DNA of 64,000 nucleotides from Hymenobacter lapidiphilus. Lineage in GTDB: Bacteria; Bacteroidota; Bacteroidia; Cytophagales; Hymenobacteraceae. Below the pieces are notes generated by a model. The model did no database searches, had not been told where the DNA came from, and saw only the letters and a program-made list of their open reading frames with translations. The translations under genes were made by a program, and so were the position numbers. Below are positions 57,896-64,000 of this stretch, piece after piece. Within the stretch, counting starts at the first letter, position 1; the number at the start of each line of letters is the position of its first letter. The stretch is from assembly GCF_013377885.1 (NCBI RefSeq), contig NZ_JABKAU010000025.1, positions 1 through 64,000 on the forward strand, written 5' to 3'.

Positions 57896-58438
57896 CTATA
57901 CGACCAGCGCGTAGAGTAGCGAATCCAAGGTCTGATCGTCCTTTACTACGCTGCGGCGCATGCGGCCTTCGAGCTCGTAGCCGGCCTTCTCGAGTACCCG
58001 GGCCGAGGCCGGGTTGTTGGCAAAAACCACTGCGTAAAGCCGGCAGACATCGAAATGAGCCAGCACGTAAGCCGACGCGGTGCGTACCACGGCCGTAGCC
58101 AGCCCCCGGCCCCAATAGGCGGGCGTGAGCCAGTAGCCGATTTCGGCTGAGCGGCGGCGCACATCGGTTTTGAAGTGTACGCCCACGCTGCCCACCGGCT
58201 CGCCGTCAACCTCGATGGCCAGAAACAGGTCGCGGGTGCTGTCGGCCACCAGACACAGAAAGAACTCCGCGTCACCGGCCGAGTACGGGTACGGAAACGT
58301 GTCGCGCATGTGGCGCGCAACCTGCTCGTCGTTGGCGTGGCGTACCAGAGCCGGCGCGTCGGCAAACGTCCAAGGCCGCAGCCGGGCCCCGGCTAATCCG
58401 GGCAGTTCCAGCGTCGGATTCAGCAGCGGGTCGGGCAT
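57896..58438 (-). CDS. GNAT-family N-acetyltransferase (RimJ/RimL-like)
   Basis: 180 residues from ATG at 58438 (MPDPLLNPTLELPG). Core GNAT motif IGYWLTPAYWGRGLATAVVRTASAYVLAHF (R/QxxGxG/A acyl-CoA loop) and FANNPASARVLEKAGYELEGRMR, then DLFLAIEVDGEPVGSVGVHF. Acetylates an N terminus or small molecule; substrate unknown. The longer frame to 58609 is not needed. Confidence 0.85.
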   Translation of the reverse strand: MPDPLLNPTLELPGLAGARLRPWTFADAPALVRHANDEQVARHMRDTFPYPYSAGDAEFFLCLVADSTRDLFLAIEVDGEPVGSVGVHFKTDVRRRSAEIGYWLTPAYWGRGLATAVVRTASAYVLAHFDVCRLYAVVFANNPASARVLEKAGYELEGRMRRSVVKDDQTLDSLLYALVV

Positions 58439-58464
58439 GTTTGAGGGGCCGGGGTAACAGGCAA

Positions 58465-58551
58465 GTAGCGCGAAGCTTCCTGCTTCGCGTGTCGTTGAAC
58501 GGAATCGTAACAAAGCCAGCAACGACGCGCCAAGCGGAAGCTTCGCGCTAC
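58465..58551. repeat. Dispersed palindrome, family C
   Basis: Arms GTAGCGCGAAGCTTCC / GGAAGCTTCGCGCTAC, plus nearer words CGTTGAACGG. Between the acetyltransferase and the thiolase. Only one copy in this window. Confidence 0.8.
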
Positions 58552-58560
58552 AGCCTTTAA

Positions 58561-59760
58561 CTACATCTTCTCGTAGATGATGGCCGCGCCCTGACCAACG
58601 CCTACGCACATGGTAGCCAGGCCGTAGCGCACGTTTTCGCGGCGCTGCATTTCGTGCAGCAGCGTGGCCGTAATGCGGGTGCCGCTGGCCCCCAGCGGGT
58701 GGCCGATGGCAATGGAGCCGCCATTTACGTTCACCTTGGCCGGATCGATGCCCAGCTCGCGCATGGAAGCCAGGGCCTGAGCGGCAAAGGCTTCGTTGAG
58801 CTCGAACAGGTCGATGTCGTCGATGCTGAGGCCGGCGCGCTCCAGCACCTTGCGGGTAGCCGAAATCGGCCCGATGCCCATGTAGGCGGGGTCGACGCCG
58901 GTAACGGCCGAGGCCACTACCCGGGCCATGGGCTTGAGGTTGTACTTTTTCAGCGCATCCTCACTCACCATCAGCAGGGCGGCGGCCCCGTCGTTGATGC
59001 CGGCCGAGTTGCCGGCCGTCACGCTGCCATCTACCTGGAAGGCAGGGCGTAGCGTAGCCAGCTTTTCGAGGGTGGAGAGGCGCGGGTGCTCATCCTGATC
59101 GAAGAGGGCCGCATGGCCTTTCGGGTTCGCAATGAATACGGGCACGATTTCGCGGCGGAAGCGGCCCTTCTCGAAGGCGCGCTGGTACTTGCGCTGCGAG
59201 TCGAAGGCGAACTGGTCCTGGTCGGCGCGGCTCACATTATACTGGCGGGCTACGTTCTCAGCCGTTTCGCCCATGGCGTAAGGGTGGTGCAGCTTCGAGA
59301 GCTTGGGGTTGACGAAGCGCCAGCCCAGGGTGGTGTCGTGGGCCGTAAAGTCGCGGTCGAAAGCCGTCGTCGATTTGGCCATCACGAAGGGGGCGCGGGT
59401 CATGCTTTCGGTGCCGCCGGCCAGGTACACGTCGCCCTCGCCGGCCCGAATGGCGCGCGAGGCATCCATGATGCTTTGCAGGCCCGAGGCACACAGGCGG
59501 TTGACGGTGTTGCCGGGCACCGTAACGGGCAGACCGGCCAGCAGCGCAGCCATGCGGGCCACATTGCGGTTGTCTTCGCCAGCCTGGTTGGCAGCGCCCA
59601 GAATCACATCTTCGATGGCGCTGGGGTCGAGGGTGGGGTTGCGGCGGAGCAGCTCACGTAATACGTGAGCGGCCATATCGTCGGGGCGGACGCTGCTGAG
59701 CGCCCCGCCGAATTTACCAATGGGAGTGCGGACAGCGTCCACGATATAGGCGGTAGGCAT
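58561..59760 (-). CDS. Acetyl-CoA C-acyltransferase (thiolase)
   Basis: 399 residues. Nucleophile Cys90 in NRLCASGLQ, base His354 in GHPLGASG and Cys385 in TMCVGVGQG. Two similar halves, homotetramer-type length. Degradative beta-ketothiolase: beta-oxidation or aromatic-acid catabolism; no fad or pca partners nearby, so the pathway is open. ATG at 59760. Divergent from the DUF4293 gene. Confidence 0.93.
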   Translation of the reverse strand: MPTAYIVDAVRTPIGKFGGALSSVRPDDMAAHVLRELLRRNPTLDPSAIEDVILGAANQAGEDNRNVARMAALLAGLPVTVPGNTVNRLCASGLQSIMDASRAIRAGEGDVYLAGGTESMTRAPFVMAKSTTAFDRDFTAHDTTLGWRFVNPKLSKLHHPYAMGETAENVARQYNVSRADQDQFAFDSQRKYQRAFEKGRFRREIVPVFIANPKGHAALFDQDEHPRLSTLEKLATLRPAFQVDGSVTAGNSAGINDGAAALLMVSEDALKKYNLKPMARVVASAVTGVDPAYMGIGPISATRKVLERAGLSIDDIDLFELNEAFAAQALASMRELGIDPAKVNVNGGSIAIGHPLGASGTRITATLLHEMQRRENVRYGLATMCVGVGQGAAIIYEKM

Positions 59761-59770
59761 GGAGAGGAAT

Positions 59771-59802
59771 CCTGTTTTTCTGGTCGCAGTTGGCTACTTT
59801 TG
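59771..59802 (+). promoter_or_regulatory. Candidate DUF4293 promoter
   Basis: -7 box TACTTTTG at 59795-59802 (matches TAnnTTTG) with a T-rich stretch at 59775-59779; spacing is shorter than usual. Confidence 0.35.
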
Positions 59803-59850
59803 TCGTCCCGCAGGGGCGTTTTTAGTCAGCCGAACAGTCAATCCACAAAG

Positions 59851-60333
59851 ATGATACAAAGAATCCAAAGCGTATTTCTGCTGCTGCTGGCCCTGTCCAT
59901 GCTCAGCGTACTGGTGGTACCCATCTGGACTAAAACCGACCCTGCCAGCCAGGGAACGGCCCTGCTAACAGCCTTTACGCTCAGTTTCGCCAGCGCTGCG
60001 CCGGGCGGCAGCACCCTTGGCGCAACCAATACCTGGTCCATTGCGGCACTGGCCGTGGCCTCGGCGGCCGTGGCGCTGTTTTCTATCTTCCAATTCCGCA
60101 ACCGCTTCAACCAGCTCAAGTTGGGCATGGTCAACTTCCTGCTGATTGTGGGCACTATCGCCGCCAACTTTTACTACTCCAGCCAGGGTGAGCAGCTGCT
60201 CAACATCAAGCTTGTTGGCACGTTCGAAGCCGGGTTCTACCTGCCCACACTGGCCCTGATGCTCAACCTGCTGGCCAGCCGCTTCATCCGGCGCGATGAG
60301 CGGCTGGTTCGCAGCATGGACCGGCTACGGTAG
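59851..60333 (+). CDS. DUF4293 membrane protein
   Basis: 160 residues, four membrane helices. Starts MIQRIQSVFLLLLALSML, the DUF4293 opening, and ends with SRFIRRDERLVRSMDRLR, the usual basic tail. Bacteroidota-specific, function unknown. ATG at 59851. Confidence 0.9.
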   Translation: MIQRIQSVFLLLLALSMLSVLVVPIWTKTDPASQGTALLTAFTLSFASAAPGGSTLGATNTWSIAALAVASAAVALFSIFQFRNRFNQLKLGMVNFLLIVGTIAANFYYSSQGEQLLNIKLVGTFEAGFYLPTLALMLNLLASRFIRRDERLVRSMDRLR

Positions 60334-60350
60334 CAGCTTGCGGTAGCTTT

Positions 60351-60977
60351 CTACATGCTCCGCACCAGCGTCAGCAGCTCCTGCTGAATCGCGCGGGTTT
60401 TGTCCTGGGCATACCAGCCGTGCAGTTTTTCGGCAAATTCTTCGTGCGTCGCACCGGCTGCCTTGGTTTCCAGAAACAAATCCTGGGCTTCGGCGGGGCG
60501 CGGGCCCCAGTTGGCGGCCTCGGTGCGGGTGTCGGCGTGCAGTACCACCAGCTTCGGGATGGCGCGGCCACCGTTGGTGAGATATTGATCCATCAGGTCC
60601 AGGTTTTCATCGCGCAGCAAGTAGTGCGTACTGATGCGGCCATTGCTGGCCTGGGCCACTTTTTCGAGTACGGGCACAATCTGGGCCGCGTCGCCGCACC
60701 AGCCTTCCGTAATTATAAGCCAGGCATACGTCTGCTCAACGGCCTCCAGAGCCTGCTGCAGCTCGGGCAGCAACTCCGCTTTCTTATCGAGGCGCTGCAT
60801 GCGCTGGATGTTGAGCTTGGCGTAGGCCGTCAGCTCGGGCGATTGGGTTTCGCCAGTGGTCTGGTCTTTGGCCATCAGCTCATCGATGAGCTGGCGGTAT
60901 TGGGCATAGGTGTAAGCGGTAGCAAGGCGTTCGGCGCTTAGCACAGGCGGCTGGGCCGGAATAGGTGGGTTAGTCAT
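60351..60977 (-). CDS. Thioredoxin-fold protein with WCGD site
   Basis: 208 residues. Thioredoxin-like fold with TEGWCGDAAQIVPVLEKVA; only one Cys (Cys94), the second replaced by Asp (WCGDA, not WCGPC), so it cannot do the usual disulfide exchange. Downstream GGRAIPKLVVLHADT is the cis-Pro region. Family known from Bacteroidota; role unknown. ATG at 60977. Confidence 0.82.
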   Translation of the reverse strand: MTNPPIPAQPPVLSAERLATAYTYAQYRQLIDELMAKDQTTGETQSPELTAYAKLNIQRMQRLDKKAELLPELQQALEAVEQTYAWLIITEGWCGDAAQIVPVLEKVAQASNGRISTHYLLRDENLDLMDQYLTNGGRAIPKLVVLHADTRTEAANWGPRPAEAQDLFLETKAAGATHEEFAEKLHGWYAQDKTRAIQQELLTLVRSM

Positions 60978-61134
60978 AGAAAGGGGGAGGGATGGGAAGA
61001 GTAGCGCGGTAGCAACAGCCACTCGCTCTTTCTTCCTAACAAACGTAAAACCCTTTCGGTTGGCTGCCCGAGCCGCCCGAAAGGGTCCTGCATTTGCTTG
61101 CTAACACCTGCGCGTAGGCTGCTTTCGGTCGGGC

Positions 61135-61638
61135 CTACAGGCTGGGCACGTCGGCAGCGGCGGCCTTCGCCGACAGCTCGCGGCAGTAGGTGATAAAGTC
61201 GGTATTGATGGGCTCCAGACCGGCGGCACGCAGTTCCTTGGCCACCTGGCCGCGGTGGTAGTTGCCGTGAATGGGCATGTGGGTCAGAATATCGGAAACC
61301 TGACTAGTGAAACCGTCGCCGGCCGAGTTGGTGTACGTGATGAGGCGGTTCAGTTCGGTTTCGTCGGCCTGCTGGCTGTACTGATGGAAACGCTCCGACG
61401 TCTGCTCATGCCAGTGGTGCAGGCCCGCCAGGTCGTGCTCCTGCCACACCTTTACGGGGCTGGCCGTGTTGGTGAGGCGGGCCAGCCAGATAGACTGGGC
61501 GTTGAGGGCGTGGCTGTAGATGCGCATTCCGCCGGCGGGCAGCGTAGCGCCTTGGGCCACAAGGCCATCGAGGTGGCCAAGTAGCGTTTCGTTGGCCCAT
61601 ACGTTGTAGGCGCCAAGCTTTTCGATGGTGTTAATCAT
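61135..61638 (-). CDS. DinB-family metal-dependent protein
   Basis: 167 residues from ATG at 61638. Four-helix DinB fold, metal ligands His43, His124 and His128 (HGNYH pattern). Members are thiol transferases or damage-inducible proteins; the substrate is unknown. The gene is not near DNA-repair genes. Confidence 0.9.
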   Translation of the reverse strand: MINTIEKLGAYNVWANETLLGHLDGLVAQGATLPAGGMRIYSHALNAQSIWLARLTNTASPVKVWQEHDLAGLHHWHEQTSERFHQYSQQADETELNRLITYTNSAGDGFTSQVSDILTHMPIHGNYHRGQVAKELRAAGLEPINTDFITYCRELSAKAAAADVPSL

Positions 61639-61763
61639 TTTGCTGGAAATAAAATGGAAGCCGGGGAAGTGCACCCCGGCCGCGCGGAATAGAAAAAAGT
61701 GGGGAGGACACAAAACTACAGTATCCTGCTGCACTCGTTGCCGCTCGTGGCGCTACAGAAGAA

Positions 61764-62237
61764 CTACCGCGGGTCTTTCCACACGAGCTGCTCCTCGGTT
61801 CGGGCCTTGGTGAAGTCGGTGCATTGTCCGTCGCCCTTGCCCGTCAGGCCACCGTCGGGGTGGCAGAGCAGCTTGCCATCGGCCGCATACAGGTTGCTGA
61901 ACTGGTCGCAGCAGCCGGCCGTTTCGTAGTACACCGTAGCGCCTTTGTACTGGTAGCTGTAAACCTGAATGGGCGGATTAGCCTTTTTGGCCTCGAAGTG
62001 CGCCTTAATCTTGTCTTCGAGCCAAGCCGGGCGCTTAGCCGTGCTGAACGCCGGCTCGGAGTTGGGTGTGGGTTCGATGGTGTTGGCGCTGGTGGGCGCG
62101 GGTGTCGATACGCCGTTGGCGTTGCCCGACTGCGGTGGGTCGGTGGGCGTGGTGAGGGCTACGCCGCGCTGGCAGGCCGTGGTAGTGGTAAACAGGGCCG
62201 CTGCCAAGCCGGCCGTCAGCAGAAAAGAAGTTCGCAT
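61764..62237 (-). CDS. DUF6970-like lipoprotein
   Basis: 157 residues from ATG at 62237. Lipoprotein signal with Cys near residue 22 (TTTTAC), threonine/proline-rich linker, then a domain of about 80 residues with YETAGCCDQFSNLYAADGKLLCHPDGG and a cysteine-rich centre, matching the DUF6970 pattern. Periplasmic or outer-membrane anchored; function unknown. Confidence 0.78.
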   Translation of the reverse strand: MRTSFLLTAGLAAALFTTTTACQRGVALTTPTDPPQSGNANGVSTPAPTSANTIEPTPNSEPAFSTAKRPAWLEDKIKAHFEAKKANPPIQVYSYQYKGATVYYETAGCCDQFSNLYAADGKLLCHPDGGLTGKGDGQCTDFTKARTEEQLVWKDPR

Positions 62238-62348
62238 ACGGGCAGTGGGCGGCGGAAAAATGGCCCTTACCAGCAACTGCCGGCAAGCCGCCGCGCGCTC
62301 CAGCCATGGTACGAAGCCCCGCTGTAGTTCGTTGGCTGCAGCCGTAAT

Positions 62349-62417
62349 CCAGGAGTAACCGTCATTCGGAGCATGCTGCTCTAGGCGCAGCATGCTCCGA
62401 ATGACGGTTACTCCTGG
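62349..62417. repeat. Palindrome, family B-like, short
   Basis: CCAGGAGTAACCGTCATTCG...GCATGCTGC and complement, 31-bp perfect arms and a 7-nt centre. Shares GTCATTC with family B. Next to the DgkA stop. Confidence 0.85.
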
Positions 62418-62420
62418 CGC

Positions 62421-62828
62421 CTAAAAGAAATACGGCCCGAACACTAACACCCCCACTACCAGCGCGGCCAGGGCCATTACCAGCACGGCTCCGGCGGCTA
62501 CATCCTTGGCGCGGCCCGCCAGCGGGTGGTACTCCGGCGATACGAGGTCGACGACTGCTTCAATGGCCGTGTTCAACAGCTCGGCGCACCACACCGCGCC
62601 CACGCTCAGGGCCACGGCCGCCCACTCCCAGCGTACCAGGCCACAGTACAGCCCCAGCCCCAGCACGGCGGCTGTGGTGGCGGCATGGAACCAGAGGTGC
62701 ACTTCGGTGCGCAGGGCCGCTCCCACGCCCCGCACCGCGTGGCCAAAGCTGGCGGCCCGCCGTTGCAGCACTGTGGGGCGTGTTTCGGAGCCGGCGGCGG
62801 GCGGTGGCAGCTTAGGCGCGGTCGTCAT
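62421..62828 (-). CDS. Diacylglycerol kinase-like membrane protein (DgkA family)
   Basis: 135 residues. Three membrane helices; the active-site pattern is complete: Glu83, Asn86 and Glu90 in CAELLNTAIEAVVDLVSPEYHPLAGRAKD, with the same spacing as Glu69/Asn72/Glu76 of E. coli DgkA. Phosphorylates diacylglycerol or undecaprenol, recycling lipid for the cdsA/psd pathway. ATG at 62828; overlaps the preceding gene's end by 17 bp, so they are likely co-translated. Confidence 0.9.
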   Translation of the reverse strand: MTTAPKLPPPAAGSETRPTVLQRRAASFGHAVRGVGAALRTEVHLWFHAATTAAVLGLGLYCGLVRWEWAAVALSVGAVWCAELLNTAIEAVVDLVSPEYHPLAGRAKDVAAGAVLVMALAALVVGVLVFGPYFF

Positions 62829-63408
62829 CGGTCTGGCGGAACACGCGCGCCCGCAGCTCGTCCCAGTCGGGGCGGATGACGCTGAAGATGACCGTGTCGC
62901 GCCGCACGCCGCCCTGGGTGTAGTGGTGGCTGCGCAACGTGCCCTCCTCGGTAGCCCCCAGCCGGCGCATCGCCTCGCGCGACTTGGTGTTGCGGGCGTC
63001 GGTTTCCAGCTCTACCCGCTCGCAGCCCAGCACATCGAAGGCATAGCGCAGCAGCAGGTATTTGCAGGCCCGGTTAAGGCCGGTGCGCTGAAACTCGGTG
63101 CCCAGCCAGGTGTACCCAATGCTGATGCGCGCTTCCTCGGCACTTATGTTGTAAAAGCTGGTGCTGCCGGCCGCCAGTCCGGTTTGCTTATCAACAATGA
63201 GCAGCGGGTAGCGCAGGCCCTGCTCGCGGTCATCGAGAGCCTGGGCAATGTAGGCGGCCAGCCCGATGGCGTCGTCGGCGCGGGTGAGGGTGTAAGCCCA
63301 CAACTCGGGGTCGGCGGCCACAGACAGCAGGGCTTCGTAGTCGGCCGTTGTGAGGGGCCGCAGTTGGGCCCGCTCGTTTTCCAGAATAATGTCGTGCGTG
63401 AAATCCAT
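62812..63408 (-). CDS. GNAT-family N-acetyltransferase
   Basis: 198 residues. GNAT core with the acyl-CoA region GYTWLGTEFQRTGLNRACKYLLLRYAFDVLG and ARNTKSREAMRRLGATEEGTLR, typical of the RimJ/RimL subgroup. C terminus EGTLRSHHYTQGGVRRDTVIFSV. ATG at 63408. Its stop overlaps the dgkA start. Confidence 0.87.
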   Translation of the reverse strand: MDFTHDIILENERAQLRPLTTADYEALLSVAADPELWAYTLTRADDAIGLAAYIAQALDDREQGLRYPLLIVDKQTGLAAGSTSFYNISAEEARISIGYTWLGTEFQRTGLNRACKYLLLRYAFDVLGCERVELETDARNTKSREAMRRLGATEEGTLRSHHYTQGGVRRDTVIFSVIRPDWDELRARVFRQTDDDRA

Positions 63409-63544
63409 AGCAGCAATTTACGGATAACGGGAAGATGAGGGTAAAAACGAAAGCCGCCACCCCGGGTGGGGCAGCGGCTTCCGGTAAAACAGCTTAAACG
63501 TCAGTCAGCGTGGGGCTAAGAATGAGGTTTTCAACCCGAGTCGG

Positions 63545-63650
63545 GGAGGTCGGTGTAGGGGCGGGGCTTGCCCCCGCCCGCCGTTCGCACCATCCCAACG
63601 ATTCCGTTCAACGGCGGGCGGGGACAAGCCCCGCCCCTACACCGACCTCC
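63545..63650. repeat. Dispersed palindrome, family A, copy 4
   Basis: Arms GGAGGTCGGTGTAGGGGCGG...and complement ...CCGCCCCTACACCGACCTCC; core CCCCGCCCGCCGTT. Ends 7 bp before the fumC stop. Confidence 0.92.
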
Positions 63651-63656
63651 GCATGT

Positions 63657-64000
63657 CTACATGCCTACCATCTCCTCGGGCTTCATCCAGGCGTCGAAAT
63701 CTTCGGCCGTGATGTAGCCGAGCTGGATAGCGGTTTCCTTCAGCGTCGAGCCGTTTTTGTGGGCCGTCTGGGCAATTTCGGCGGCTTTGTAGTAGCCGAT
63801 GTGCGGGTTGAGGGCCGTTACCAGCATCAGGCTGCTATCTACGTGCTTCTTGATGTTGACCTTGATGGGCTCGATTCCCACGGCGCACTTGTCGTTAAAG
63901 CTCACGCAGGCGTCGCCAATCAGGCGGGCCGAGTGCAGGAAGTTGTAAATCATCATCGGCTTGAACACGTTCAGCTCGAAGTGGCCGTTCATGCCGCCGA
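63657..64000 (-). CDS. fumC: Fumarate hydratase class II, C-terminal part (cut by window end)
   Basis: The C-terminal 110-odd residues of FumC; the gene continues past base 64000 (upstream of [10 protein letters not shown]). [25 protein letters not shown] and [32 protein letters not shown] are the FumC tail motifs. Converts fumarate to malate in the TCA cycle. The start cannot be seen. Confidence 0.92.
   Translation of the reverse strand, partial: GGMNGHFELNVFKPMMIYNFLHSARLIGDACVSFNDKCAVGIEPIKVNIKKHVDSSLMLVTALNPHIGYYKAAEIAQTAHKNGSTLKETAIQLGYITAEDFDAWMKPEEMVGM

Overview
The window reads as a GC-rich chromosome segment of a Bacteroidota bacterium close to Hymenobacter. The signs are TAnnTTTG-type -7 promoter boxes in place of sigma-70 boxes, a type IX secretion sorting domain, a TonB-dependent receptor with a carboxypeptidase-like leader domain, DUF4293 and DUF6970 proteins, a long Bacteroidota-type NusB, and many alternative start codons. 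It is mostly housekeeping chromosome. I see no prophage, CRISPR array, conjugative element or biosynthetic cluster.

Layout. 0-6.9 kb: hemW, an Omp85 outer-membrane protein, initiator tRNA, msrC, a RibD-like reductase and a secreted protein of mixed composition. 6.9-15 kb: psd, gdhA, cdsA and a CPBP protease on the minus strand, then dusB and a DMT transporter, then a REP-associated tyrosine transposase (RAYT) and DoxX. 15-28.6 kb: TonB receptor, secreted M3 peptidase, amino-acid permease, two paralogous four-cysteine membrane proteins, a lipocalin-like lipoprotein, a histidine kinase and hemA. 28.8-36 kb: ArsR regulator, a divergent amino-acid dehydrogenase, an MscS channel, a TerB-like protein, an AsmA-like protein and tandem tRNA-Val genes. 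36-48.2 kb: glycosyltransferase, acetyltransferase, then the minus-strand block coaE/HTH protein/ybbR/yajC/DUF1573/isocitrate dehydrogenase/ytxH/nusB and a leucine-dehydrogenase-like gene. 48.4-56.9 kb: two ABC exporters, a second glycosyltransferase, the remnant of another ABC exporter, a tiny T9SS protein, two tRNA-Pro genes and an outer-membrane barrel. 57-64 kb: truA, acetyltransferases, thiolase, DUF4293, thioredoxin-like, DinB, DUF6970, a DgkA-like kinase and the 3' end of fumC, which runs off the window.

Themes. Envelope biogenesis and lipid genes recur (psd, cdsA, dgkA, Omp85, AsmA, yajC, MscS). Three Glu/Leu/Phe/Val dehydrogenase paralogues lie within about 41 kb. Two heme genes (hemW, hemA) are far apart.

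The most distinctive layer is between the genes: at least five families of dispersed palindromes, about 45-165 bp each, placed almost only in intergenic gaps and often between convergent genes. One copy lies 24 bp from the end of the RAYT gene, the kind of enzyme known to be linked to REP palindromes. A 175-bp MITE-like element flanked by CTAG, a nested palindrome that extends the reading frame of a glycosyltransferase, and a decayed ABC gene carrying a 14-bp tandem repeat show that these gaps are actively rearranged.
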